DNA of 15,522 bases from Gammaproteobacteria bacterium RIFCSPHIGHO2_02_FULL_42_13 (GCA_001801405.1 MGXQ01000018.1:1-15522); one strand, 5' to 3'. Counted from the first letter of the stretch, positions 7,615-14,539 are shown. Notes: generated by a model from the sequence alone, not told the origin. Translations and numbers: made by a program.

Positions 7615-8292
7615 TTATCGTGCAATTAACATTTGCAGGCGATCACCCACATGCTGCGCATGATTACCAAGATCACCAATCCACTCAATGCTTTGATACA
7701 AAAATACAACGTCAACCGGCGGTAATGTTTTTTCAAGCGCAAATAATTCATCGCGCACATCGATTTGTAGCAAATCCGTTTCGCGTTCAATCTTTAACAA
7801 TTGGTCAGCCATGCCTTCGATCACGCTGATTTCTTTTCCGCTGAAACCGGATTTAAATACTTCATTTAATTCTTTATTCGTTTTCAGTGCCTGCGCGGAT
7901 GCGTGAATGGCTTGACCTAATAATTTCAAAAAAGCCTCATGCATAGATTGTGGCAACTGTAAACGACGACCAATGACTAAGCCTGCAATATCTTTTGCTT
8001 TATTGGCCAATAAATCTTGGCGCGACAACAATTCCAGCACATCCGTGCGCGATACCGGCATAAAAATACTTGTCGGCAAATGCAAACGCAACATGCGTTT
8101 CATATCATCCGCTTCATCTTCTAATCGAGCAATCTCTTTTCGAATTTCGGTTGCTTTTTCCCAATCAGCCACCAAAACAGCACCAAAAAATGGCATCAGT
8201 TGTTTAACACAATTATGTACTGTGGTCATATGATTTTGTAATGCATCGATCGGTGATCGACGAAACATTTTCAATATTGAAATCGGTGCCAT
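7615..8292 (-). CDS. PhoU-like DUF47 phosphate transport regulator
   Basis: A 225-residue all-helical cytoplasmic protein of the DUF47 (PhoU-divergent) family, whose genes typically sit beside PiT phosphate permeases and are thought to modulate them. The sequence shows the expected acidic metal-binding-type segments, ARLEDEADDMKR (55-66) in the first half and IERETDLLQIDVRDELF in the second. It ends in SIEWIGDLGNHAQHVGDRL, which resembles the E/D-rich helix common to PhoU proteins. GAGAGGA is well placed before the ATG. It lies between pit and the nucleoside phosphorylase gene, 89 bases after the permease and 28 bases before the phosphorylase, all on the minus strand. Confidence 0.9.
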   Translation of the reverse strand: MAPISILKMFRRSPIDALQNHMTTVHNCVKQLMPFFGAVLVADWEKATEIRKEIARLEDEADDMKRMLRLHLPTSIFMPVSRTDVLELLSRQDLLANKAKDIAGLVIGRRLQLPQSMHEAFLKLLGQAIHASAQALKTNKELNEVFKSGFSGKEISVIEGMADQLLKIERETDLLQIDVRDELFALEKTLPPVDVVFLYQSIEWIGDLGNHAQHVGDRLQMLIAR

Positions 8293-8320
8293 ATCTTCTT
8301 TCCTCTCTTCACTTTGTAAA

Positions 8321-8329
8321 AGTATACCA
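8321..8329 (-). promoter_or_regulatory. extended -10 promoter candidate for the DUF47-phosphorylase pair
   Basis: On the minus strand the bases read TGGTATACT, which fits an extended -10 (TGnTATAAT) about 30 bases before the DUF47 start codon. No clear -35 box is present, as is usual for extended -10 promoters. It would allow the DUF47 and phosphorylase genes to be expressed apart from the permease. Confidence 0.4.
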
Positions 8330-8381
8330 AAAAATAAGATGCGAAGCGATTCCCTCGCGGCTTGCCACGGTGATTTTTATT

Positions 8382-9647
8382 TTAACCAACTAAATGCAAT
8401 AGAGTCCTTAATAGGTAATAAAATCCAATCGCAAGCCCAGCAGCCACCGGCACAGTTACGATCCACGACAAAAAAATATTGCGTATAATGCGCAAATTCA
8501 ATGCGGCAATACCGCGGGCAAGTCCAACACCAAGCACGCCGCCAACTAATGTTTGAGTCGCAGACACCGGCACCCCCGCGCTGGTTGCTAAAATCACGGT
8601 ACCCGCCGCTGAAATCGTCGCTGCAAATGCACGGCTCGGTGTTAAATTAGTAATATGCCTGCCAACCGTGTGCATCACCTTTCGACCATAGATCAACACG
8701 CCGCTTAAAACACCGACCGTGCCAAACAATAAAATCCACCCAGGATAAGTACTCAATCCAACCAAATGCCCCTTGTGTTGGACAATATTAAAAATAGCCG
8801 TCATGGGTCCAATCGCAATAGCAATATCATTAGATCCATGCGCAAAAATCATCGCACAGGCAGTAAACATCATTAAAATACCAAATAATTTTTCGACATA
8901 CGCTAAGCGATGATGCCGAGAGCGGATATGTTTTCGATGATATAATTTTCGACATAAAAATAAACCTAACAACATAATCAATAGAGATACAATAAATGTA
9001 ATTATGATTTCCCAAAACACGCTAAATTCTAAATGAAACTGCGATAAATCTTTTAAAATAATCATGAATGACAAAATGGTACCAATTAAAAAGAAAAAAA
9101 CCGGCATCCAATAACGCGCGCTGTGACAAGGATTGGCCGTTCCCAACACCGACGTTCTAATCAATGTAAACAATAAATAGCTCATCAGTGCTGCAAAACA
9201 AGGGGCAAAAACCCATGTCAGCGCAATTGATAATACCATTCTCCAGTGCACGGCATGAACACCCAACACGAGCGCACCAAATCCAACGAGCGCACCCACA
9301 ATCGAATTCGTAATCGACACCGGCATACCGACAAAGCTTGCAAACCATATCCACGTCATGCCCGATAATAATGTCGCCAACATACCATCGACCAGTATTT
9401 CTGGTGTATTCGCTAAAAGACTAACATTGATAATTCCACTACGGATAGTATTGGTAACATGCACGCCACCGATAAATGCACCGGCCGTTTCAAAGATAAT
9501 TGCAATAATAACAACTTGCCGGATAGTCAATGACCGCGAGCCGATCGTTGTGCTGAGAATATTGGCGAGATCATTCGCGCCAACGCCCCAGGTCATGAGA
9601 AACCCGATAGCACTCGCGCTAATGAGGTAAAATAAACTATGTGGCAC
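8382..9647 (-). CDS. PiT-family inorganic phosphate permease
   Basis: Low-affinity phosphate importer in the inner membrane (PiT family, ion-coupled). The 421-residue product has about 10-12 hydrophobic segments and both family signatures: GANDLAN near the N-terminus (23-29) and GSNDIAIAIGP in the second half. The half-proteins show the internal duplication typical of PiT, for example VGMPVSITNSIVGALVG and AGVPVSATQTLVGGVLG. The start is a GTG at 9645-9647 directly after a TAA. The next in-frame ATG would remove the first membrane helix, so I keep the GTG. The ribosome-binding site is weak (GGGACGG). It precedes the DUF47 and purine phosphorylase genes on the same strand. Confidence 0.94.
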   Translation of the reverse strand: MPHSLFYLISASAIGFLMTWGVGANDLANILSTTIGSRSLTIRQVVIIAIIFETAGAFIGGVHVTNTIRSGIINVSLLANTPEILVDGMLATLLSGMTWIWFASFVGMPVSITNSIVGALVGFGALVLGVHAVHWRMVLSIALTWVFAPCFAALMSYLLFTLIRTSVLGTANPCHSARYWMPVFFFLIGTILSFMIILKDLSQFHLEFSVFWEIIITFIVSLLIMLLGLFLCRKLYHRKHIRSRHHRLAYVEKLFGILMMFTACAMIFAHGSNDIAIAIGPMTAIFNIVQHKGHLVGLSTYPGWILLFGTVGVLSGVLIYGRKVMHTVGRHITNLTPSRAFAATISAAGTVILATSAGVPVSATQTLVGGVLGVGLARGIAALNLRIIRNIFLSWIVTVPVAAGLAIGFYYLLRTLLHLVG

Positions 9648-9678
9648 TTAGCCGTCCCATTTGTATATTAGCGCGGAC

Positions 9679-9684
9679 AGTATA
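9679..9684 (-). promoter_or_regulatory. possible -10 box upstream of the phosphate permease
   Basis: On the minus strand the bases around 9679-9684 read TATACT, about 33 bases before the GTG start. No convincing -35 element lies at the proper distance, so this is a weak call. The rest of the 236-base gap (9648-9883) holds the second dispersed repeat copy and no gene. Confidence 0.3.
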
Positions 9685-9754
9685 TAAAAATAGGCCGATT
9701 TTCGCTACTGATATTCAGGGTTTATTCTTCCAATTATCAATGAGTTACATAGCA

Positions 9755-9854
9755 TCAGCTCAGAGCTGGGAGAATTGGGGGGCGTGAAACACTTGCTATG
9801 ACTCGCTCGCCGCAGCTCAGAGCTGCGTGGATTAAAATGCTGTAAGCAATTGAC
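9755..9854 (+). repeat. dispersed GC-rich palindromic repeat, copy 2
   Basis: The second copy of the element at 4692-4791, in the same orientation. It has CAGCTCAGAGCTG (9756-9768) and the full GCAGCTCAGAGCTGC (9812-9826), then the same tail ending AATTGAC. The 55 bases 9800-9854 match copy 1 with two differences. It ends 29 bases before the rsmD start codon. Confidence 0.8.
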
Positions 9855-9883
9855 TTTCGCGGAGCCACGAGGTAAAAAATAAC

Positions 9884-10441
9884 ATGTTAAAAAATCAAGT
9901 GAAAATCATGGCGGGCAAATGGCGTGGGCGTAATATTAAATTTCCCACGAGCGATGGCTTACGACCAACAGCAAACCGCACACGCGAAACTTTATTTAAC
10001 TGGCTCGCGCCTGTCATCAACCATATAAACTGTTTAGAACTTTTCGCCGGCAGTGGAAGCTTGGGATTTGAATCATTATCGCGCGGCGCGGGTCATGTCG
10101 TGATGATCGACACAAGCACAGAGGCCGTGCAACAACTCAAAGAAACCGCTAAAACATTAAATGCGGAAAACTTAACAATTCATCAAATGACGGCTGAACA
10201 ATATATCCAAACCTCAAAAGAAAAATTTGATCTCGTCTTTATTGACCCGCCTTTTAGCTCGAATTTAGTCGAGCCCATCTGTCATCTATTAGACAAACAA
10301 GATCTATTAAATCCTAACGCGTACATTTATATCGAAACACAAAAAAAATTATCGCCACCCACTGTGCCTGCATCTTGGCAAATCTTAAAAGCGAAAATAG
10401 CCGGGCAAGTTGCCTATTATTTAATTAAAAAAAACACCTAA
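9884..10441 (+). CDS. rsmD: 16S rRNA (guanine(966)-N2)-methyltransferase RsmD
   Basis: RsmD methylates G966 of 16S rRNA in the 30S subunit using S-adenosylmethionine. The 185-residue product begins with the characteristic segment IMAGKWRGRNIKFP...GLRPTANRTRETLFNWL, which carries the RPT and lFnwL family marks. SAM-binding motif I is ELFAGSGSLGFE (52-63), and the catalytic motif IV is DPPF (121-124). GAGG lies 11 bases before ATG 9884; a second in-frame ATG nine residues later is possible. The stop codon overlaps the 3' end of the convergent membrane-protein gene by four bases. In many bacteria ftsY or coaD neighbours rsmD; neither is present here. Confidence 0.95.
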   Translation: MLKNQVKIMAGKWRGRNIKFPTSDGLRPTANRTRETLFNWLAPVINHINCLELFAGSGSLGFESLSRGAGHVVMIDTSTEAVQQLKETAKTLNAENLTIHQMTAEQYIQTSKEKFDLVFIDPPFSSNLVEPICHLLDKQDLLNPNAYIYIETQKKLSPPTVPASWQILKAKIAGQVAYYLIKKNT

Positions 10442-10899
10442 GTGGCAGCAAAATCCGAGCGAACGTCATGCGCATCTGAATCTAATTGCGTATCTCGCCG
10501 ATTGGCGCGAGCCGGCCTGGCTAATGGAACCCATTGCGAATCAACAGATGCGCTACGTCTCAGTGTTCTCCCGCTTGTTAAATCCCTCAAGCGAGCATCG
10601 CGTCTCGCCACACGCCCCATCATCGCCCCGCCGCAACAACCCATAATAGCGCCTGCTAATCCAAATATTAGTGCGATGATCGCAAATTGCATGGCAACAG
10701 ATATCTGAGTTGTTTCACGCTGATCCATATGAACAAACATACTCCACCCTGTCGTCTCTCTTGCAATCGCATGTACGCCAGCGCCAATAAGCGCCCCGCT
10801 AAAAAAACCTATCCCCGCACCGCGCCATACATGTCCTTGACGCACCGGCTGCAATGCTTGAACATTAATATTAGTAGCGCCATATTTTGTATTTTTCAT
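10438..10899 (-). CDS. Unknown two-helix glycine-zipper membrane protein with hydrophilic tail
   Basis: No family is recognised for this 153-residue protein. Two hydrophobic segments are evident: residues 27-47 (GAGIGFFSGALIGAG) and 67-95 (FAIIALIFGLAGAIMGCCGG). Both are rich in small residues spaced like glycine zippers, which favour close helix packing in membranes. The last 58 residues are arginine- and aspartate-rich and probably soluble. I chose ATG 10899 because AGGA lies seven bases before it; an upstream ATG at 10917 would add only six residues and overlaps that site. It converges on rsmD with a four-base overlap and is divergent from the radical SAM gene. The double-glycine segments recall bacteriocin precursors, but the long charged tail argues against that. 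A membrane-inserted effector or small channel-like protein are alternatives. Confidence 0.65.
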   Translation of the reverse strand: MKNTKYGATNINVQALQPVRQGHVWRGAGIGFFSGALIGAGVHAIARETTGWSMFVHMDQRETTQISVAMQFAIIALIFGLAGAIMGCCGGAMMGRVARRDARLRDLTSGRTLRRSASVDSQWVPLARPARANRRDTQLDSDAHDVRSDFAAT

Positions 10900-11081
10900 A
10901 ATTTTTTCCTCTTTCATTAATAAACAGACTCAATAATCAATAAAAGCTTACAAAAATTTAAGCTAATCTAGTTGAAACCATACCAAAACAATCGGATACT
11001 GCTTGCTCTATTCGTTCCACTCTTTCCAAAAGCGATCCTGTCGCATATCAAATTATTTTTATTAATCCTAAGGAATTCCAG

Positions 11082-12053
11082 ATGGAACAAAATATTTTAA
11101 ATCATGATTTAGCTTTAATGCTCAGCAATCAATGCTTTACGCTTACGCTTTTACCGACTGAATGTTGTAATTTTCGTTGTACTTATTGTTATGAAGATCA
11201 CAAAACAACAAAAATGAACATTGCATTGGTACAGGCAATTAAACGACTTATAAAAATAAGAACAGATGATAAGGATTTTAGATATCTAAATATCGGATGG
11301 TTTGGAGGGGAGCCGTTATTAGCAATTAAGATTATACAAGATATTTCAAATTATGCAAAAACTTTAAGCCAACAAAAATTTCAATTTAATAGTTCGATGA
11401 CAACGAATGGTTATTTGCTCACGCCTATTATTTTCAAAAAATTATTATCCATTAATATAACCTATTACCAAATCAGCTTAGACGGCTCAAAAGACATTCA
11501 TGATAAAACACGCATCAAAGTCAATGGCGCCGGCACATTCGACCATATTTGGTCTAATTTATTAGCGATACGAGAAATCAAAGGCGATTTTACGATCATT
11601 TTACGCATACATATCACACCCGAAAATCTGTCGTCTATCATCGATTTTATACCTACATTAACATCGCACTTTGGTAATGATAAGCGATTTTTTATATTTT
11701 TTAAAGCGATCGAAAACTTAGGCGGAAAGGCAATTGAAACATTCTCACAAGTCGGTAATCGCACTGAAACCATAACTCATTTGTATAAATTACTCGGTAA
11801 CAATATAAATGCAAAACAGCTCGATCAAACATCGATCTGCTATGCGGCAAAACCCAATGCAATCGTGATCCGCGCCAACGGGGACATTAATAAATGCACC
11901 GTTTCGCTCAATGATCCAAAAAATTATATTGGAAAAATACGCGCAGACGGCACATTAGATTTTGATCAGGAAAAATTACAGCCTTGGCTGGATATGTTGC
12001 AGGGATTTAATAAAGAGGTGCTCGCTTGTCCATGGAGAATGGTGAAAGCTTGA
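11082..12053 (+). CDS. Radical SAM peptide maturase with partial SPASM domain
   Basis: A 323-residue radical SAM enzyme, probably modifying a ribosomally made peptide. The [4Fe-4S]/SAM motif is C29-x3-C33-x2-C36 (CNFRCTYCYE), followed by GGEP (75-78), MTTNG (106-110) and a SLDGSKDIHDKTRIKVNGAGTF segment typical of peptide-maturing members. The C-terminus begins a SPASM auxiliary-cluster domain: C253, then G267-x4-C272. Only one further cysteine (C316) occurs before the protein ends at VKA. The usual C-x2-C-x5-C-x3-C block is missing, so the domain looks truncated. AAGGA lies before ATG 11082. The frame is open 120 bases upstream but has no ATG, GTG or TTG there. A peptidase-containing ABC exporter gene follows after two MITE copies, the classic RiPP or bacteriocin pairing. 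The substrate is unknown. Confidence 0.88.
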   Translation: MEQNILNHDLALMLSNQCFTLTLLPTECCNFRCTYCYEDHKTTKMNIALVQAIKRLIKIRTDDKDFRYLNIGWFGGEPLLAIKIIQDISNYAKTLSQQKFQFNSSMTTNGYLLTPIIFKKLLSINITYYQISLDGSKDIHDKTRIKVNGAGTFDHIWSNLLAIREIKGDFTIILRIHITPENLSSIIDFIPTLTSHFGNDKRFFIFFKAIENLGGKAIETFSQVGNRTETITHLYKLLGNNINAKQLDQTSICYAAKPNAIVIRANGDINKCTVSLNDPKNYIGKIRADGTLDFDQEKLQPWLDMLQGFNKEVLACPWRMVKA

Positions 12054-12202
12054 AAAAAATAATCGTCAAGAATTGCTGTGCCACAAATTTCGTCCCGGAA
12101 AATCTGCGTAGCAGATTTATCCGGGATCCAGGGAACGCGTTAGTTCCGAACGTCGATTCCCTGGATTCCGGATATTCCGCCTGTGGCGGAATTCCGGAAT
12201 GA
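12032..12202 (+). other. overlapping short open frame at the end of the maturase gene
   Basis: This 56-codon frame starts with an ATG inside the radical SAM gene, in another frame, and begins MENGESLKKIIVKNCCATNF. An internal TTG (12050-12052) overlaps the radical SAM stop as TTGA, an arrangement typical of translational coupling. From about residue 20 onward the frame is translated MITE DNA. It could be the relic of a small gene, such as a precursor peptide, whose 3' part was replaced by the repeat. It could also be a chance frame. AAAGAGG lies somewhat too far upstream of the ATG to be decisive. Confidence 0.25.
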
Positions 12203-12203
12203 C
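12092..12203. mobile_element. MITE-like palindromic element, copy A
   Basis: A 112-base non-autonomous element ending in ATTCCGGAATGAC, with a degenerate matching left end GTCCCGGAA. It can fold into three hairpins: 12094-12125 (CCCGGA outer stem, AAATCTGC/GCAGATTT inner stem, GTA loop), 12126-12166 (ATCCAGGGAA/TTCCCTGGAT), and 12166-12199 (ATTCCGCC/GGCGGAAT with a TGT loop). It begins 38 bases after the radical SAM stop. No transposase is encoded. Confidence 0.85.
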
Positions 12204-12221
12204 GGAACTGCTGGCGCAACA

Positions 12222-12234
12222 ATTCCGGAATGAC
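12222..12234. repeat. isolated MITE terminal repeat
   Basis: ATTCCGGAATGAC, the right end of the flanking MITE copies, occurs alone between them. It suggests remnants of an additional insertion, or slippage or recombination between copies. Confidence 0.6.
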
Positions 12235-12249
12235 AAGGAAAAGAGAGTC

Positions 12250-12362
12250 GTCATCCCGGAATTTTGCGAAGCAAAATATCCGGGATCCAGGGAACGCTTT
12301 AGTTCTGCACGTCGATTCTCTGGATTCCGGATATTCCGCCTGTGGCGGAATTCCGGAATGAC
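12250..12362. mobile_element. MITE-like palindromic element, copy B
   Basis: A 113-base element in direct orientation to copy A and mostly identical to it, bounded by GTCATCCCGGAAT and its near-perfect inverse ATTCCGGAATGAC. The first hairpin has the stem ATTTTGC/GCAAAAT with a GAA loop, where copy A has AAATCTGC/GCAGATTT with a GTA loop. Both strands of the stem changed together, so pairing is kept. It ends 36 bases before the exporter start. No target-site duplication could be recognised by eye. The whole gap 12054-12398 holds these two elements and no convincing gene. Confidence 0.85.
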
Positions 12363-12398
12363 GGGAAAAACAGATCAAAAAGAAAGGGGAAATATACG

Positions 12399-14447
12399 TT
12401 GAAAAAATTACCCATAATTTTACAAAATGAAATGTCCGAATGCGGCCATGCGGCTCTATGCATGATCTTACAATATCATAGATTTCAAATCAGTTTATCA
12501 AATTTACGCACGTTATTTCCTACCTCGCTCAAAGGCATTACATTGACCGAAATTATTCGCATGGCTCGGCATTTCAACTGTTCAACACGCGCCTTTCGCA
12601 TACCACTTTCTCAATTACACACGATCAAAACACCAGCTATTTTACACTGGGATCACAATCATTTTGTTGTGCTGGATAACATCAATACGAAACAGATCAT
12701 CATTCATGATCCAAACGCGGGTCGCATAAAATTAAGTTTTGAAGAAGCCGCTAAACATTTTACAAACATCGCTTTAGAAATCAATCCGCCAAAAAAAATT
12801 ATAAATCAAACTCAAATCAAAAAATTAAAATGCACAGATCTCCTGCATCATTTTAACAAAAAAGATCTTTTCTCGCTGATTGGTCTGGCATTTTTATTAC
12901 AAACATTGGTATTAATAGGCCCCAAATATTTACAAATCAGCGTTGATCGCATCATTCCACATCAAACACTTTATTTTTTATATCTGCTGACCGGCGCATT
13001 CTTGGGCATCAAATTATTAGAAGTGGCCGTGTATGTCTCTCAAGCATTATTATTACTTAGCCTCAATGCTAAAATGAGCACGCAAATTGCTACTTCTGTT
13101 TTTCACCGATTGATTCAATTGCCGCTCTCTTATTTTGAACGACGTCACTTAGGCGATATCATGTCGCGATTTAATTCGATCGAAAAAATTCGAGAGATCA
13201 TGACGCAAGGGCTGATAGAAAGCAGCATCAATGGAATTATGGCGATCGTCACATTCAGCATGATGCTGACCTATAACATTAAGATGTCACTGATTGTTCT
13301 CATCACGATTTTTTTGTATTTTATGTGTAGAATGCGACTCTCACCGACCTTTAGACTCCGCAGCGAAGAAATGCTAAGAAAACAAGCGAATTATCATTCA
13401 AACTTTATGGAAAATGTGCGAGGCATTCAGCTCATCAAGAGCTTTAACAAAGAAACCGAACGCGAAACGCTGTGGCAAAACAAATATCATGATTTTCTTA
13501 ACGCACACCACTCAATCGCTAAACAAATGGTATTATTCACGACAATCAAGCGCGGGTTGTTTGGCGTTGAACTGATTTTTGTCTCGCTGTTTGGTATTAA
13601 CAGTATTGTTTATAACCATTTAACCATTGGCATGCTTTATGCATTTATCTTTTATCAAAATATATTTCGAGACGCAATGGATAATCTGATCGAGAAATTT
13701 TTAGATCTAAAAATAATTTCATTGCACACCGATCGGCTGTCAGATATTGTCTTGCAACCTATCGACGCAACATTCGCAACAACATATAAAAAAAATTCTA
13801 TTACAACGCCTGTGATTTCAGCAAAAAATCTGGCATTTCAATATGAACATAATGAACCTTATATTTTTAAAAATTTAAATTTAACGATTTTGCCGGGCGA
13901 ATTTATCGCCATCACAGGACCCTCTGGCTGCGGCAAAACAACATTACTAAAAATAATGATGGGCTTGTTGTTACCAATGGCGGGGGAAATTTTAATCAAT
14001 AACACCAACATACAAGACATCGGCATTCAACAATATCGCCGTCATATCGCCGCCGTCATGCAAAACGATTGTTTGTTGGCCGGCTCTATCGCCGATAACA
14101 TTGCATTGTTTGCCAAACAGCCCGACTATCAACATATTGAACGCGCTGCAACACTCGCCGGCATCGCAAAGGATATTAAAAACATGCCGATGCAATATCA
14201 CACGCTCGTCGGCGACATGGGTTCGACCTTATCTGGCGGCCAACAACAACGTATTTTTTTAGCTCGTGCATTATATGCTAATCCAAAAATATTATTTCTC
14301 GACGAAGCCACGAGCCATTTGGATATTGAAACCGAACACGCCGTCAATAAAGCCATCCAACAACTTAACATCACCCGAATCGTCATCGCCCACCGACGCG
14401 AAACGGTTGAGGCCGCCGATCGAATTATTCAATTAAAGCCAACGTAG
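12399..14447 (+). CDS. Peptidase C39 ABC exporter (CvaB/bacteriocin type)
   Basis: This 682-residue bifunctional exporter would cut the leader of a double-glycine-type peptide and pump the product across the inner membrane. The N-terminal C39 peptidase has ILQNEMSECGHAAL with catalytic C15, H88 in LHWDHNHFVVL, and D104 in HDPNAG, so it appears active. The ABC membrane domain spans about 150-440. The ATPase domain has Walker A GPSGCGKT (507-514), signature LSGGQQQR (611-618), Walker B LFLDE with D635 and E636, and H665 of the H-loop. I chose the TTG at 12399 because the C39 domain starts here and AAGGGGA precedes it; the upstream ATG (12342) lies in a MITE. No HlyD/CvaA-type adaptor or precursor gene is adjacent. 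A hairpin repeat overlaps the 3' end. Confidence 0.92.
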   Translation: MKKLPIILQNEMSECGHAALCMILQYHRFQISLSNLRTLFPTSLKGITLTEIIRMARHFNCSTRAFRIPLSQLHTIKTPAILHWDHNHFVVLDNINTKQIIIHDPNAGRIKLSFEEAAKHFTNIALEINPPKKIINQTQIKKLKCTDLLHHFNKKDLFSLIGLAFLLQTLVLIGPKYLQISVDRIIPHQTLYFLYLLTGAFLGIKLLEVAVYVSQALLLLSLNAKMSTQIATSVFHRLIQLPLSYFERRHLGDIMSRFNSIEKIREIMTQGLIESSINGIMAIVTFSMMLTYNIKMSLIVLITIFLYFMCRMRLSPTFRLRSEEMLRKQANYHSNFMENVRGIQLIKSFNKETERETLWQNKYHDFLNAHHSIAKQMVLFTTIKRGLFGVELIFVSLFGINSIVYNHLTIGMLYAFIFYQNIFRDAMDNLIEKFLDLKIISLHTDRLSDIVLQPIDATFATTYKKNSITTPVISAKNLAFQYEHNEPYIFKNLNLTILPGEFIAITGPSGCGKTTLLKIMMGLLLPMAGEILINNTNIQDIGIQQYRRHIAAVMQNDCLLAGSIADNIALFAKQPDYQHIERAATLAGIAKDIKNMPMQYHTLVGDMGSTLSGGQQQRIFLARALYANPKILFLDEATSHLDIETEHAVNKAIQQLNITRIVIAHRRETVEAADRIIQLKPT

Positions 14448-14485
14448 TCCGTATGGAGCGAAGCGAAATACGGACTACGCTGGCT
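14437..14485. repeat. hairpin repeat overlapping the exporter stop codon
   Basis: AGCCAACGTAGTCCGTAT (14437-14454) pairs with ATACGGACTACGCTGGCT (14468-14485) with one mismatch. The loop is GGAGCGAAGCGAA, nearly the same as that of the hairpin at 6496-6522. The left arm contains the last three sense codons and the TAG of the exporter. There is no U-run, so it is probably a mobile palindrome. It may still stabilise the transcript end. Confidence 0.75.
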
Positions 14486-14503
14486 CAGGCCAACCTACCA
14501 CGC

Positions 14504-14532
14504 TTGACATGTATATTATGGTAATATACAAT
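14504..14532 (+). promoter_or_regulatory. brnT-antitoxin promoter, near consensus
   Basis: TTGACA (14504-14509, perfect -35), a 17-base spacer and TACAAT (14527-14532, 5 of 6 to consensus) make the best promoter in the window. The toxin ATG is at 14540, about where transcription should start, so the message would be leaderless or nearly so. No ribosome-binding site precedes the ATG. Confidence 0.8.
14510..14530. promoter_or_regulatory. inverted-repeat operator within the brnT promoter
   Basis: TGTATATTA (14510-14518), TGG, TAATATACA (14522-14530) is a perfect inverted repeat with nine-base arms. It fills the spacer and enters the -10 box. A dimeric ribbon-helix-helix antitoxin binding here would block RNA polymerase, which fits the known autoregulation of toxin-antitoxin operons. 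The link to this antitoxin is inference. Confidence 0.7.
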
Positions 14533-14539
14533 TCATCCC

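Noticed and set aside
8340..8365. Possible terminator between the permease and DUF47 genes
   Set aside because: The pairing (GCGA/TCGC) is only four bases with a long loop, although a T-run follows on the minus strand; too weak to call.
10438..10899. Glycine-rich membrane protein as the bacteriocin precursor of the C39 exporter
   Set aside because: It is too long, has two membrane helices rather than a double-glycine leader, carries a charged 58-residue tail and is on the opposite strand. It is kept only as an unknown membrane protein.
10945..10964. AGCTTA/TAAGCT inverted repeat in the gap before the maturase
   Set aside because: Six-base arms in AT-rich DNA can occur by chance, and there is no positional link to a promoter box.
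10972..11097. A 41-residue hydrophobic TTG-start frame before the maturase, considered as a precursor peptide
   Set aside because: It has no ribosome-binding site, lacks a GG/GA leader and overlaps the true start of the maturase. It is more likely a chance frame.
12342..12398. Upstream ATG extending the exporter by 19 residues
   Set aside because: The ATG and the first residues come from the right end of MITE copy B. The C39 domain begins at the TTG at 12399, which has a purine-rich ribosome-binding site.
12007..12402. Open frames on both strands across the MITE pair
   Set aside because: They are repeat-encoded peptides (VIPE...PGSR-like) arising from the palindromic structure, without ribosome-binding sites.
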